Notes under the pieces: model-generated
Seen by the model: the letters and a program-made list of their open reading frames with translations, nothing else
The model's database searches: none
Told to the model about the DNA's origin: nothing
In this document: positions 34,601 to 46,563 of the stretch, piece by piece
How the letters are laid out: the number at the start of each line of letters is the position of its first letter
Numbering within the stretch: the first letter of the stretch is position 1
Program-made: the position numbers and the translations under genes
Assembly: GCF_022568775.1 (NCBI RefSeq)
Contig: NZ_JAKZHW010000001.1
Location: 124,001-188,000 of the forward strand
Length of the DNA stretch: 64,000 bases
Origin: Sphingomonas telluris
Lineage (GTDB): Bacteria; Pseudomonadota; Alphaproteobacteria; Sphingomonadales; Sphingomonadaceae
Direction: 5' to 3'

Positions 34601-35146
34601 TTAGGGAAGTTCGATCTTCGTGATGTGCCACTTGCGCTGTTCGTCGGTGGAACCCGGCACATCGTTGACGCGGCGCAGGGTCATCGTCCCGCGGGCGTTG
34701 AACTCCTTGCCGTCGAGCTTGCGGCCGTAGAGCTGGACCGGGACATCGACGTAGCTGGAGCCGGCCGCGCCTTCCATGCCGCCCGGGGCGCCGATGTTGG
34801 CGTGGACTTCCTTGTACTGGCCGAGGTCCAGCGTCTCGGCGCCATCCGACCAGAGCTTGTTCGCCTCGGCGGCTCGGCCTGACTCGGCGAGAGCGAAGTA
34901 GCTTTGCACGACCTGGGCGGCGCCTTGGCCGCTCTTGGGGTCGATCGGTCCTTCGGAAATTGGTGTCCGGTCGTCCGGAAGTCCGCCGGGCTCGCCAGGA
35001 GCGGGAGGGTTGAGCGGCGCCTCCTGCGGGGCAGCGACGTTCGCTGGCGCTTCATCTACAGGAGTGTTTGCAGTGACGTTCTGGGACGCGGGTTGCGAGC
35101 AGCCGGCGACGAGCGACAGCGAAACGGCGGCGGCGATTTTCTTCAT
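34601..35146 (-). CDS. Lipoprotein of unknown function
   Basis: 181 residues. Signal peptide with lipobox (LSLVAGCS), a long Pro/Ala/Glu-rich linker (about 25-70), then a compact domain: VVQSYFALAESGRAAEANKLWSDG ... YVDVPVQLYGRKLDGKEFNARGTMTLRRVNDVPGSTDEQRKWHITKIELP. This layout recalls sphingomonad hypothetical lipoproteins with an NTF2-like or DUF-type domain. ATG 35144-35146. Role unknown. Confidence 0.75.
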   Translation of the reverse strand: MKKIAAAVSLSLVAGCSQPASQNVTANTPVDEAPANVAAPQEAPLNPPAPGEPGGLPDDRTPISEGPIDPKSGQGAAQVVQSYFALAESGRAAEANKLWSDGAETLDLGQYKEVHANIGAPGGMEGAAGSSYVDVPVQLYGRKLDGKEFNARGTMTLRRVNDVPGSTDEQRKWHITKIELP

Positions 35147-35336
35147 GTGGGCTCCCCGAACGAAAGAAGGCGGCCCGCCGGATAGCATGACGGAACCGCC
35201 TTCAGATGTGCCTGGAACGCCATTCTGGGGAGAGGTTTTGTTCCAAGCTCGGGGATGCGCGATCGCTCGGCAATCCTCCCGTTATAATGACCAATGTTAG
35301 GATTAATGGGAGTCAGGATAAACCCGTGGCTCATGG

Positions 35337-36593
35337 TTAGCTCCAGTCCGCGTCGGCGGTCGGCTGCAGCTCGTTCGCTGTGCGGCGTACGTCCTCGAGG
35401 TTCACGGGCGTGTCGTAAGGATCGTCGTCCAGCTCGGTCACGCGGTGGAGCCGTTCCTGCCAGTGACGCAGGCGCTGGACGTAGGGCAGGAATGGCTTGC
35501 GCATCAGCGTGCCGTTCGGAAGCTCCTCCACGTCGGCGATGCCCATGTGCAGCCAGGTGCGCTTGTGCCAGTCCTGCATGTCGACGGCGGGGAAGAGGCA
35601 GATGCCGTGGAGGTCGACGCCGCGGTTCACCGCTGCGAGGCTTTCGCTCGTGATGTCGTCGAGCCATTGCGAGCGGCCGCCGTAGAGGCCCGACGTCTCC
35701 GCGACGATGCATGGGCGCTTGTACTTGGCCCAGGCTTCTTCGAGCAGGTCGCAGACGGAGCGGATGCGCGGATCGCCGGGCTCGAGCGGCGTGTTGGGCT
35801 TCCCGCCTCCCGAATATTCCATCTGGCCGAAGCTGTAATTGTTGAACCCGAGGATATCGATCAACTCCAGGCTGCCGCCATATTCCGGGTGCTTGAGGCC
35901 GGAAATGACGTCCCAGGCGATGTAGGCGTCCTCATAGGCCTCGCGGTGCGCCTCGTCGGCGAGATCGGGCCGGTCGCGCGGCGGGACGACCCAGATCAGC
36001 GGATCGATATGCACGAAGCGCGTGTCCGGCAGGTCCGCGCGGATGGCCTTGCACGCGGCGATGTCGGCGCGCGCGAGGGCAGTAGTGAACTTGCGGCGAT
36101 AGTCGGCCGTCTTCCCGAACGGAGCGCACCAGGCCCACTCGCCGCCCATGTAGCCCCAGAAGGTCGGCTCGTTCACCGGACAGATGCACAGCGGGCCGTG
36201 GTGGGCGCGATCGGCGACGTAGCGCGCGGCGGCCTTCGCATAGGCGCAGAAGCGGCGGACGAACTCGTCGGACAGCGGGTCCAAGCCGTCCGGATAGCCG
36301 TAGTGCATCAAAGTCCAGATCGGCAGGATCGAGTGCCGCCGTTGAGCATCGAGGTAGGGATCGATGATCGAGAAGTCGTACTCGCCGGGGCTCCTCTCGA
36401 CGAGCGGCCACGGAATGCCTTCGCGGGCGACTGCAATCCCTAGCGGGGGAAGAAGGCCGTAGTCTTCGTCGGCATGCTTGTAGTGCTGGAGCTCGGCCGA
36501 GACGTCGCGGCGGCCCTCGTCCTTCCAGTCGAATGTGGAGCATTCGAAGCCGGACAGGAAGAAGGTCGGGAAGATGCCATCGCGCGGAGCCAC
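35337..36593 (-). CDS. Clan-A (GH1-like) glycoside hydrolase
   Basis: 418 residues, no obvious signal peptide. Starts [24 protein letters not shown]-barrel markers of clan GH-A: acid/base Glu in [14 protein letters not shown] (about 139-152), aromatic platforms, and nucleophile Glu in [12 protein letters not shown] (about 277). Resembles the 'family 1 glycosylhydrolase' group of short GH1-like proteins rather than classical 450-residue beta-glucosidases. Substrate unknown. Separate from the pentose locus by the metal-related genes, so its link to xylan is uncertain. Confidence 0.82.
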   Translation of the reverse strand: MAPRDGIFPTFFLSGFECSTFDWKDEGRRDVSAELQHYKHADEDYGLLPPLGIAVAREGIPWPLVERSPGEYDFSIIDPYLDAQRRHSILPIWTLMHYGYPDGLDPLSDEFVRRFCAYAKAAARYVADRAHHGPLCICPVNEPTFWGYMGGEWAWCAPFGKTADYRRKFTTALARADIAACKAIRADLPDTRFVHIDPLIWVVPPRDRPDLADEAHREAYEDAYIAWDVISGLKHPEYGGSLELIDILGFNNYSFGQMEYSGGGKPNTPLEPGDPRIRSVCDLLEEAWAKYKRPCIVAETSGLYGGRSQWLDDITSESLAAVNRGVDLHGICLFPAVDMQDWHKRTWLHMGIADVEELPNGTLMRKPFLPYVQRLRHWQERLHRVTELDDDPYDTPVNLEDVRRTANELQPTADADWS

Positions 36594-36719
36594 GGCGGGA
36601 ACTACGCGCGACGGCCGTATCCGGCTCCCTGTGGCGCTCGCTGGCCTTGCAGCGAAAGCCGCCTCAGCCTAGCGAAAATCAGCCGCGGGGAGGGCTGGCG
36701 GCTAGGGAGAAGCGACGCC

Positions 36720-37961
36720 TTGGACTTTGACCTTACGGAACGACAGGCTTCTTTCCGCAATCGCGTTCGGGAATTCATGGACGCTGAGGTCCGACCGCGA
36801 GTCGGCGACTATCACCGGCAGCAGGCGGAAGGCGGCCGGTGGAAGTCCATCGAGGTCATCGAGGAGCTGAAGCCCAAGGCTCGCGCGGCTGGTCTCTGGA
36901 ACCTGTTCATGCCGCCGGGCGGAGCTCTCCAGCATGTCGACGAGAGCTTTCCGTTCGACGGCGAGCAGCTCACCAACCTCGAATATGCGCTGTGTGCCGA
37001 GGAGATGGGGCGAATTCTCTGGTCGAGCGAGGTGTTCAACTGCTCGGCGCCGGACACCGGCAACATGGAGGTGCTCCACCGCTACGGCACGCGCGAGCAG
37101 AAGGATGAATGGCTTCAGCCGCTGATGCGCGGCGAAATCCGCTCGGCGTTCCTGATGACCGAGCCGGGCATCGCCTCCTCGGACGCCACGAACATCCAGT
37201 GCGAGATCCGCCGCGACGGCAATGAATATGTCATCAACGGCAAGAAGTGGTGGTCGTCCGGCGCCGGCGACCCCCGCTGCAAGGTCGCGATCCTGATGGG
37301 CAAGACCGATCCGTCGGCGAAAGCGCACCAGCAGCAATCGATGATCCTGATGCCTCTGGACGCCGAAGGCGTGACGATCGAGCGGCACCTGACCGTCTAC
37401 GGCTATGACGATGCGCCGCACGGGCACATGGAGATCAAGCTCGACAACGTGCGGGTGCCGCCGTCGAACCTGCTGCTTGGTGAGGGCCGGGGCTTCGAGA
37501 TTGCGCAGGGCCGCTTGGGACCGGGACGCATCCATCACTGCATGCGGACCATCGGCGCAGCCGAGGAGGCGCTCGAGCTGATGTGCCAGCGGCTCCAAAG
37601 CCGCGTCGCCTTCGGCAAGAAGATCAGTGAGCACAGCATTTGGGAGCAGCGCGTCGCCGAGGCGCGGATCGAGATCGATTGCACGCGCCTGCTTTGCCTC
37701 AAGGCCGCGGACCTGATGGACAAGGCCGGCAACAAGGCCGCCAAGGCCGAGATCGCGATGATCAAAGTGAAGGCGCCGCGCATGGCGCTGAAGGTCATCG
37801 ACGACGCCGTGCAGGCGTTCGGCGCAGCCGGCGTCAGCCAAGACACCCCGCTTGCCGCGAGCTGGGCGGGAATCCGCACCCTGCGGCTCGCCGATGGCCC
37901 GGACGAGGTCCACAACCGCGCCATCGCCAAACTGGAGTTCGCCAAGCATGCCCCGGCTTGA
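36720..37961 (+). CDS. Acyl-CoA dehydrogenase (ACAD10/11-like)
   Basis: 413 residues. [23 protein letters not shown] at the N-terminus, [18 protein letters not shown] (FAD/substrate contact), [17 protein letters not shown], and the terminal [20 protein letters not shown], where an Asp replaces the Glu loop, a mark of the ACAD10/11-type group. TTG 36720 is chosen because AGGGAGA at 36704-36710 is well placed. First gene of an operon with an SDR dehydrogenase and a FadB-type multifunctional enzyme; the SDR gene overlaps by 14 bases. Confidence 0.9.
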   Translation: MDFDLTERQASFRNRVREFMDAEVRPRVGDYHRQQAEGGRWKSIEVIEELKPKARAAGLWNLFMPPGGALQHVDESFPFDGEQLTNLEYALCAEEMGRILWSSEVFNCSAPDTGNMEVLHRYGTREQKDEWLQPLMRGEIRSAFLMTEPGIASSDATNIQCEIRRDGNEYVINGKKWWSSGAGDPRCKVAILMGKTDPSAKAHQQQSMILMPLDAEGVTIERHLTVYGYDDAPHGHMEIKLDNVRVPPSNLLLGEGRGFEIAQGRLGPGRIHHCMRTIGAAEEALELMCQRLQSRVAFGKKISEHSIWEQRVAEARIEIDCTRLLCLKAADLMDKAGNKAAKAEIAMIKVKAPRMALKVIDDAVQAFGAAGVSQDTPLAASWAGIRTLRLADGPDEVHNRAIAKLEFAKHAPA

Positions 37962-38702
37962 GGGTAAGGTCGCGATCATCACCGGCGCCGCGTCCGGCAT
38001 CGGCGAGGCGACCGCCGACCTCTTCCGCTCCGAGGGCGCGACGGTCGTCGCGGCGGATCGGACCGAAGGCGTGGACATCGTCTCGGTCGATGCGGGCGAT
38101 GAAGCCGACGTCGAGCGGCTCATCGAGCAGACCGTCGCCGATCATGGGCGGCTGGACATCATGTTCGCCAACGCCGGCATCTCCGGCGGCTTCGCCTCGA
38201 TTTTCGAGCAGAGCTCCGACGACTGGGCGGAGATCCTCCGCGTGAACCTGATCGGGCCATTCCTGGCAATCAAATATGCCGCCCCGCACATCAAGGCGGC
38301 GGGCGGCGGATCCATCATTGCGACCGCCAGCGTCGCGGGACTCCGCTCGGGCGCGGGCGGACCGGCCTATTCGGCGTCGAAGGCGGGCGTCGTGAACCTG
38401 GTCAAGGTGGCCGCGACGCAGCTCGCGGGCGCGAACATCCGCGTCAACGCCATCTGCCCCGGCCTGATCGAAACCGGCATGACCGAGTTTATCTACGACC
38501 GAGCTCGCTCGAAAGGGCAGGAGGAGCAGCTCGGGCGCCTCAATCCGCTGAAGCGCGGCGGTGAGCCTATCGAGATCGCGCAGGCTGCCTTGTTCCTCGC
38601 TTCCGACGAATCCAGCTACGTCAACGGACAGGCCATCGTCGTGGACGGCGGACTGTCGGCATCCCACCCATTCAATCATCAAAGCTACGGACGGACCGCA
38701 AC

Positions 38703-38706
<4 letters not shown>
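37948..38706 (+). CDS. Short-chain dehydrogenase/reductase
   Basis: 252-residue classical SDR: NAD(P) motif GAASGIGEA (about 12-20), NAG (ANAGISG), catalytic Ser/Tyr/Lys in ATASVAG and YSASKAG, and the C-terminal [20 protein letters not shown]. Overlaps the preceding ACAD and the next gene by 4 bases (ATGA), so co-expression is strict. A 3-hydroxyacyl-CoA dehydrogenase role in acyl chain degradation is plausible from context, not proven. Confidence 0.9.
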
Positions 38707-40780
<2,074 letters not shown>

Positions 40781-40784
<4 letters not shown>

Positions 40785-41026
40785 ATCGGGTAGCGGCGGT
40801 GCTGCTGGCGGTGGTCGGCGGCGCCGCGGCAGCCTTGTTCGCGTTGATGATCTTCGGCGGCGGCTTCCTCGGCCTGCTGTGGCTGTTCGTGTTCGGTGAC
40901 GATCCCTGGCCGCAATGGGCGGAGGTCGCGCTTAACATTGCCATTCCGATCGTCGGGCTTTTCCTGTGGGCGGTGTTCGGCTGGCAGATCTGGCTGCGGC
41001 TGAAGCGGTTTGCGGAACAACCGTAG
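40781..41026 (+). CDS. Small membrane protein
   Basis: 81 residues starting at GTG 40781, which overlaps the FadB-type stop (GTGA). Two hydrophobic stretches ([35 protein letters not shown] and [23 protein letters not shown]) with a short DDPWPQWAE loop; basic C-terminus. No known domain. The tight overlap suggests it is co-translated. Confidence 0.7.
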
Positions 41027-41076
41027 CAACTCATGCTACGGCGTCGCGTTCGTTACGCGTCCGAACGGAGAGGCTC

Positions 41077-41703
41077 ATGTCCAGCGTTCCTGAAACGGCG
41101 CCGCAAGAGGCGGTCCTTCGCTATTCCAATACGACGGTGACGCTGCACTGGGTCACGGTGCTGCTCGTGCTGTTCCAGGCTTATCTTGGATTCCGGTTCG
41201 GCCTGTCGGAACCGGGTCCCGGCCGGGACAATGTGTTCGTCTGGCACAAGAGTGTCGGCGTCGTGATCCTGTTGCTCACGCTCGGGCGGCTCGCCTATCG
41301 GCTGAAGAACCCGCCCCCGCCGTTTCCGCCGGAGCTGCCCGCATGGGAGCGGTTCGCGGCGGTCTGGAACCACCGGCTGTTCTATTTGCTGCTGATCGCC
41401 ATGCCGATCGTAGGGTTCATCTCCGTCTCGGGCTTCGCGGACGGGCCGACGACACCGCTGATCGGGGGCATCCAGGTCCCCGTGATCCCCGGCATCAGCA
41501 AAGAAACAGGTGAGATGGCCGGCGACGTGCACGCCATGTCCGCATTCCTGCTGATCGCGTTGATCCTCCTGCATGTGGGCGCTGCGCTGAAGCACCAGTT
41601 CGTCGACCGCTGGCGCGGCTCGGCGCGCATGCCGCCGTTCACGTCGCACGGTGCTCCGGTCGCTATCGGGCAGGGCGGCGATCGGGATCCTGTAGAAGGC
41701 TGA
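41077..41703 (+). CDS. Cytochrome b561-type membrane protein
   Basis: 208 residues, four membrane segments. Prokaryotic b561 pattern: YSNTTVTLHWVTVLLVLFQAYLGF with His ligand, VFVWHKSVGVVILLLTLGRLAYRL, NHRLFYLLLIAMPIVGF, and DVHAMSAFLLIALILLHVGAALKHQFVDR. Expected to move electrons across or to the membrane quinone pool. ATG 41077 after GGAGAGG. Its last 41 bases overlap the convergent MFS gene. Confidence 0.9.
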   Translation: MSSVPETAPQEAVLRYSNTTVTLHWVTVLLVLFQAYLGFRFGLSEPGPGRDNVFVWHKSVGVVILLLTLGRLAYRLKNPPPPFPPELPAWERFAAVWNHRLFYLLLIAMPIVGFISVSGFADGPTTPLIGGIQVPVIPGISKETGEMAGDVHAMSAFLLIALILLHVGAALKHQFVDRWRGSARMPPFTSHGAPVAIGQGGDRDPVEG

Positions 41704-42850
41704 GCATCGCCAAAGCGACGGCAGCGGCGAGTGCCCCCATGAGGAAGGTCGCACTCGGACCTTCTCGGTCCCAAAGCAGCCCAGCTCCAAGGCTCGCGAG
41801 AAGCGACGCGACGCCGGTAACGAACCAGAAGGCGCCGAAGCTTGTCGCTCGCAGGTGCTCCGGTGCGCTGTCGGCGATCATCCGCGCGAACACGCCTTGC
41901 GTCAGAGCCATGTGCGCGCCCCACAGGAGCACGCCGATCGAAAGCGCGACGTAGCCGGTGGTCCAGGCGAGGATCAGGTCGGCGCCGATCAGCACCGCCA
42001 TGCCGACCATCAGGATCGACTTGGGGCTGATGCGGTCGCTCAGCGATCCTGCTGGATAAGCCAGAACCGTATAGGCCAGGTTGAACAGAACGAGGGTCAG
42101 CGGGGAAAGCGTTTCGCTGAGGCCGATCTCGACGCCCTTCAGGATGAGGAAGCTCTCGGAGAAACGCGCGAGGGTGAAGAGGAAGCCGACCGCAAGCAGC
42201 CGACGGGTCGCCGGATCGATCTCGCGGAAACCGCGCAGCAGCGGCGACGCCTTGCCGTTGGCAACGCGCTGCTCCGGCTCGCGAAGGGCCAGCCAGGCCA
42301 GCAGGAACGACAGGAAGGCCGGGACGATCGCGATCCAGTAGACCGCGCGGATATTGTTCGCGAGCAGCCACATCAGGAAGATCGCGGCGATGGGCGCCAG
42401 CAACGCCCCGGTCGTATCAAGCGCCTGGCGCAGTCCGAACGCGCGGCCGCGGATTTCTGGAGGTGTCTCGTCCGCGATCATCGCGTCGCGTGGGCTTCCG
42501 CGGATGCCTTTGCCGACGCGGTCTGCGAAGCGGGCGCCCATCAGCTCCACGGCGCCCTGGGCGATCGGGAACAGAGGCTTCGACAAGGCTGCGAGACCGT
42601 AGCCGGCCATGACCCAGGGCTTGCGCCACGTGCTCCGGTCCGAGAGGCGTCCGGACACGAGCTTGGCGAAGCTCGCAGTAGCCTCCGCCAAGCCGTCGAT
42701 CGCGCCGAGTGCGACTGCGGGTAGGCCCAAGGTTACGGTGACGAAGACCGGAAGCAGCGCGTGATAGATCTCGCTCGACAGGTCCATCAGCAGGCTGACG
42801 AAGCCGAGAATCCAGACGTTGCGGGGAAGGCGCGGGCGGTCAGTTTTCAT
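41663..42850 (-). CDS. MFS transporter
   Basis: 395 residues, about twelve hydrophobic helices. Conserved loop between helices 2-3: SGRLSDRSTWRKPWVMAGYGL (variant of GxLaDrxGrr), and RFADRVGKGIRGSPRDAMIAD as in a YajR/'MFS transporter' subgroup often seen with metal or drug efflux; repeat loop GSLSDRISPKSIL in the second half. Substrate unknown. Overlaps the b561 gene tail to tail over 41663-41703. Confidence 0.85.
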   Translation of the reverse strand: MKTDRPRLPRNVWILGFVSLLMDLSSEIYHALLPVFVTVTLGLPAVALGAIDGLAEATASFAKLVSGRLSDRSTWRKPWVMAGYGLAALSKPLFPIAQGAVELMGARFADRVGKGIRGSPRDAMIADETPPEIRGRAFGLRQALDTTGALLAPIAAIFLMWLLANNIRAVYWIAIVPAFLSFLLAWLALREPEQRVANGKASPLLRGFREIDPATRRLLAVGFLFTLARFSESFLILKGVEIGLSETLSPLTLVLFNLAYTVLAYPAGSLSDRISPKSILMVGMAVLIGADLILAWTTGYVALSIGVLLWGAHMALTQGVFARMIADSAPEHLRATSFGAFWFVTGVASLLASLGAGLLWDREGPSATFLMGALAAAVALAMLSLLQDPDRRPAR

Positions 42851-42941
42851 GCGTCGGGCTGCAACCTAGCCGAGCATCGTGACATGCGCCACGACGGTTG
42901 TTCGTCCCAATCCGGGCTCCGAATGTCGACAACGCGAAACA

Positions 42942-42951
42942 GCAATATTGC
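42942..42951. promoter_or_regulatory. Palindrome GCAATATTGC upstream of MarR gene
   Basis: Perfect 10-base palindrome 30 bases before the MarR start, in the divergent gap with the MFS gene. MarR regulators often bind such AT-centred palindromes and repress a divergent transporter, so an operator is plausible. Confidence 0.35.
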
Positions 42952-42981
42952 AAGGTCGCCAACACTTGTTATCGTGCAATC

Positions 42982-43392
42982 ATGCTGTGGGGGTCATCGC
43001 CAGCTGCTGTCGCAACGCGGTTCACCGACATCGCTCAGAATTTCGTCGCCGACGGTCCAGCAGAACGGGCCGAGCGTGCGAAGCGCGCTTTGCTTTCCGC
43101 CGTCTCTCAACATGAGCCTGCGACCTTGAACCAGGTCGCGGATGCGACGGGGCGCGGCGCGCCGGCCGTGAGCCGTTCCGTCGACATGCTGGTTCGCGCG
43201 GGGCTCATCGAGCGAGCGCCCGATCCGAACAACCGCCGGCGGCTCGCAATGCGATTGACGCAGGCCGGCAAGGAAGCCCTCGAGCGTCCGTTCGCCACGC
43301 GCGGATCGCTCGTCGAAATGCTGGAGCGAATGGCGCCCAGCGAACTGCGCGCCGTGGAGCGCGCGATCGAAATCCTCGAGCGCGCGCACTAG
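42982..43392 (+). CDS. MarR-family transcriptional regulator
   Basis: 136-residue winged-helix protein: QHEPATLNQVADATGRGAPAVSRSVDMLVRAGLIERAPDPNNRRRLAMRLTQAGKEALE, with the recognition helix and the D-x-R/N-R-R wing of MarR proteins. ATG 42982. It is divergent from the MFS gene (starts 131 bases apart), the common regulator-transporter layout, so it probably controls that transporter. Confidence 0.83.
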   Translation: MLWGSSPAAVATRFTDIAQNFVADGPAERAERAKRALLSAVSQHEPATLNQVADATGRGAPAVSRSVDMLVRAGLIERAPDPNNRRRLAMRLTQAGKEALERPFATRGSLVEMLERMAPSELRAVERAIEILERAH

Positions 43393-43399
43393 CCTCGAC

Positions 43400-43624
43400 T
43401 TAGCTCTTGCCGCGGCGGCGGCGCGTTTCCCAACCCTTCTTTGCTGCTTCGCTACGGCTGGAGCTGCGCCCGGACCCGGCGTTCTTGCCGCCCTCGTCCT
43501 GCTTGTTGACGGTTGCCCAGGCCCGGCGCTCCGCTTCCTTGTGCGACACACCGCGCTTCTCATAGCTTTCCTCGATATGCTTCTCTTTTCGGTCCTGCTT
43601 TGCCGTGTACGCTCCGCGGGGCAT
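43400..43624 (-). CDS. Small basic protein of unknown function
   Basis: 74 residues starting MPRGAYTAKQDRKEKHIEESYEKRGVSHKEAERRAWATVNKQDEGGKNAGSG, ending in a basic tail (AAKKGWETRRRRGKS). This sequence type is widespread in proteobacterial genomes and often labelled 'plasmid stabilization' without proof. Start ATG 43622-43624 gives the conserved N-terminus. Rich in Lys/Arg/Glu, so nucleic-acid binding is possible. Confidence 0.8.
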   Translation of the reverse strand: MPRGAYTAKQDRKEKHIEESYEKRGVSHKEAERRAWATVNKQDEGGKNAGSGRSSSRSEAAKKGWETRRRRGKS

Positions 43625-43748
43625 GACTAACCTCCTCAAGCTATTCGGTTTCGCGGGCTAAACGCTCCGTGGACCAAGGCGTTCATGCTGCGTTGCAACA
43701 TGGACGTTTATTCACTATGTGCGCGGCTCACATTTTCCGGGAAAAGCA

Positions 43749-45566
43749 ATGAACCTCCGTAACGTGGCGATCATCGCCCACGTCGATCACGGCAAGACGA
43801 CGCTCGTCGACCAGTTGTTTCGCCAGTCCGGCACCTTCCGCGAGAACCAGCGCGTGGAAGAGCGCGCGATGGATTCCAACGAGCTCGAGAAGGAGCGCGG
43901 AATCACCATCCTCGCGAAGTGCACGTCGGTCGAATGGAACGGCACGCACATCAACATCGTCGATACGCCGGGCCACGCCGACTTCGGCGCGGAGGTGGAG
44001 CGCATCCTGTCCATGGTCGACGGCGTGATCCTCCTCGTCGACGCCGCCGAGGGCCCGATGCCGCAGACGAAGTTCGTCACCGGCAAGGCGCTGGCGCTCG
44101 GCCTGAAGCCGATTGTCGTCGTCAACAAGATCGATCGCCCGGACGCGCGTCCCGCGGAGGTGCTCGACGAAGTGTTCGAGCTATTCCTGAACCTCGAAGC
44201 CAATGACGAGCAGCTGGACTTCCCGACGCTCTACGCAAGCGGCCGCGCCGGTTACGCGGGCCTTAGCGACGATGTCCGCTCCGGCGACCTGACGCCGTTG
44301 TTCGACACTATCGTCAGCCATGTTCCGCCGCCGCGGGTCGACGCGGGCGCGTTCCGCATGCTCGCCACCTTGCTCGACCGCGACCCGTTTCTCGGCCGCA
44401 TTCTCACAGGGCGGATCGAAAGCGGAAAGCTCACCACGAACATGCCGATCAAGGCGATCGACGTAGACGGTAACGTCGTCGAGGAAGGCCGCGCGACCAA
44501 GGTCTTCGCATTTCGCGGCCTCGAGCGGGTGCCGGTCGAGAGTGCGGAAGCCGGCGAAATTGTCGCCATCGCGGGACTCATCAAGGCGACCGTCTCCAAC
44601 ACCTTTGCCGATCCGGCGGTAAGTGCGCCCCTGAAAGCGCGGCCGATCGATCCACCCACGCTGGCGATGAGCTTCTCGGTCAACGACAGCCCCTATGCGG
44701 GACGCGACGGCGACAAGGTGCAGAGCCGCGTGATTCGCGATCGCCTGGAGCGCGAAGCCGAAGGCAATGTCGCCATCCGAGTCACGACCGCGCGCGATAA
44801 CGATAGCTTCGAGGTTGCCGGTCGGGGCGAGCTTCAACTTGGCGTGCTTATCGAGACTCTTCGCCGTGAAGGATTCGAGCTGTCGATCAGCCGCCCGCGC
44901 GTTCTGTTCCGCGACGGTCCTAATGGCCTCGAGGAACCGTACGAGACGGTCGTGGTCGATGTGGACGACGAATTCTCCGGCACGGTCATCGACAAGATGG
45001 CGATGCGCAAGGCGGAGATGACCGACATGCGCCCGTCGGGCGGCGGCAAGACGCGCCTGATCTTCAGCGCGCCTTCACGTGGCCTGATCGGCTATCACGG
45101 CGAATTCCTGTCGGATACGCGCGGTACCGGCATCATGAACCGGCTGTTCGAGCGATACGGTCCTCACAAGGGCCCGATCAGCGGTCGCCAGAACGGCGTT
45201 CTGATCTCGATGGAACAGGGCAAGGCCGTCGCCTACGCGCTCAACGCGCTTGAAGACCGCGGCATCCTGTTCATTTCGCCGGGCGATGATCTCTACGAAG
45301 GCATGGTGATCGGCGAGAACGCCAAGATTCACGACCTCGAGGTCAACCCGCTGAAGTCGAAGCAGCTTACCAACTTCCGCGCTTCCGGCCCCAAGGACGA
45401 GGGCATTCGCTTGACCCCGCCGCGTCGCATGACCCTCGAGCAGGCGATCGCCTACATTCAGGACGACGAACTGGTCGAGGTCACACCGAAGGTCGTACGC
45501 ATCCGTAAGCGCTTCCTCGACCCGCACGAGCGCAAGCGCCAGTCGCGCAAGATGGAAGCCGCCTAG
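43749..45566 (+). CDS. typA: Ribosome-associated GTPase TypA/BipA
   Basis: Translational GTPase of 605 residues that acts on ribosomes under stress or cold. G motifs: [10 protein letters not shown] (residues 9-18), GITIL switch region, [28 protein letters not shown]; then EF-G-like domains and the BipA-specific C-terminus ([50 protein letters not shown]). Length and order are canonical. ATG 43749. Confidence 0.97.
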   Translation: MNLRNVAIIAHVDHGKTTLVDQLFRQSGTFRENQRVEERAMDSNELEKERGITILAKCTSVEWNGTHINIVDTPGHADFGAEVERILSMVDGVILLVDAAEGPMPQTKFVTGKALALGLKPIVVVNKIDRPDARPAEVLDEVFELFLNLEANDEQLDFPTLYASGRAGYAGLSDDVRSGDLTPLFDTIVSHVPPPRVDAGAFRMLATLLDRDPFLGRILTGRIESGKLTTNMPIKAIDVDGNVVEEGRATKVFAFRGLERVPVESAEAGEIVAIAGLIKATVSNTFADPAVSAPLKARPIDPPTLAMSFSVNDSPYAGRDGDKVQSRVIRDRLEREAEGNVAIRVTTARDNDSFEVAGRGELQLGVLIETLRREGFELSISRPRVLFRDGPNGLEEPYETVVVDVDDEFSGTVIDKMAMRKAEMTDMRPSGGGKTRLIFSAPSRGLIGYHGEFLSDTRGTGIMNRLFERYGPHKGPISGRQNGVLISMEQGKAVAYALNALEDRGILFISPGDDLYEGMVIGENAKIHDLEVNPLKSKQLTNFRASGPKDEGIRLTPPRRMTLEQAIAYIQDDELVEVTPKVVRIRKRFLDPHERKRQSRKMEAA

Positions 45567-45633
45567 CTCGACGGTTGACCGATCCTCTTTCGAATGGACA
45601 GTCTGCGGACTGGTCATTCGACGGGGGCGGCAG

Positions 45634-46551
45634 ATGATTCGATCCGGCTGGGTTCTGAGTATGGCCTTGCTCGGGTCAGGCGCTCTCGCAGCACCTGCGA
45701 CGACCCTGCGTCCGGCGATCGGCGGCGTGTCGCATATCGCCGTCTACGCTCGCGATCTGCAGGCGTCGGATCGCTTCTACGGCTTCATCCTCGGTGGGAA
45801 GAAAGCCGCGAACCCGGAGGATCCTGCGGGCGCGCGCTACTATTTCGGCCCGCGTCAGTTCGTGGAAGTGCTCCCTGCGCCCGCTTCGCAGGGACCGTCG
45901 ATGCTCGCCCATGTCGCCTACGCGACGTCCGATGCGGGCGCGCTTCGTGCCTATCTTTCCTCACACGGGACCAAGGTGAGCGACCTTAGCGGCAAGAACG
46001 ACGGCGACCGTTGGATCTCTGCGCGTGACCCCGAAGGCAATGAAGTCCGCTTCGTGCAGCCAGGCGCGCCGATTGCAAGCTCGCCGTCGGCGGTCAGCGG
46101 CCGGATCATCCACGTCGGCTATCTCGTGCGCAATCGCAGCGCGGAGGACGCCTTCTATCGCGATCTGCTCGGTTTCCGGCCTTACTGGTTCGGCGCCATG
46201 AAAGGCGATGCCGTCGACTGGGTGTCGCAGCAGGTCCCCGACGGCCGCGACTGGCTCGAATATATGATGGTCGGACCCGGCTCGACCGTGGCGCTTGACC
46301 GCGTCGACGCGCGGCAGCTTGGCGTTCTCAACCATGTCTCTTTGGCCGTGCCGAACATGGAGGCGGCGATGACGCGCCTCTATGCGGAGGAGCGCCTGCC
46401 CGAACGCCACGACGGGCCCAGCATGGGCCGCGACGGCAAGTGGCAGGCGAACCTCTACGACCCGGACGGCACGCGGGTCGAACTGATGGAATACAGTGCA
46501 GTCGCCAAGCCCTGCTGCTCGCCATTCACGGCGTCGGATCCCACGCCCTAG
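45634..46551 (+). CDS. Double VOC (glyoxalase-like) domain protein, exported
   Basis: 305 residues. Signal peptide (ending GALAAP), then two vicinal-oxygen-chelate modules: first about 30-145 (GGVSHIAVYARDLQASDRFYG ... ISARDPEGNEVRFVQ), second about 155-290 (GRIIHVGYLVRNRSAEDAFYRDLLGF ... NLYDPDGTRVELMEY). His and Glu at module ends suggest one metal site between them. Substrate unknown; an exported VOC protein is uncommon. Confidence 0.85.
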   Translation: MIRSGWVLSMALLGSGALAAPATTLRPAIGGVSHIAVYARDLQASDRFYGFILGGKKAANPEDPAGARYYFGPRQFVEVLPAPASQGPSMLAHVAYATSDAGALRAYLSSHGTKVSDLSGKNDGDRWISARDPEGNEVRFVQPGAPIASSPSAVSGRIIHVGYLVRNRSAEDAFYRDLLGFRPYWFGAMKGDAVDWVSQQVPDGRDWLEYMMVGPGSTVALDRVDARQLGVLNHVSLAVPNMEAAMTRLYAEERLPERHDGPSMGRDGKWQANLYDPDGTRVELMEYSAVAKPCCSPFTASDPTP

Positions 46552-46563
46552 TCGCTGCCGTTG

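Noticed and set aside
42949-42984. Classical sigma70 promoter before the MarR gene
   Set aside because: The AT-rich stretch has no hexamer pair at proper spacing that stands out, so only the palindrome is reported.
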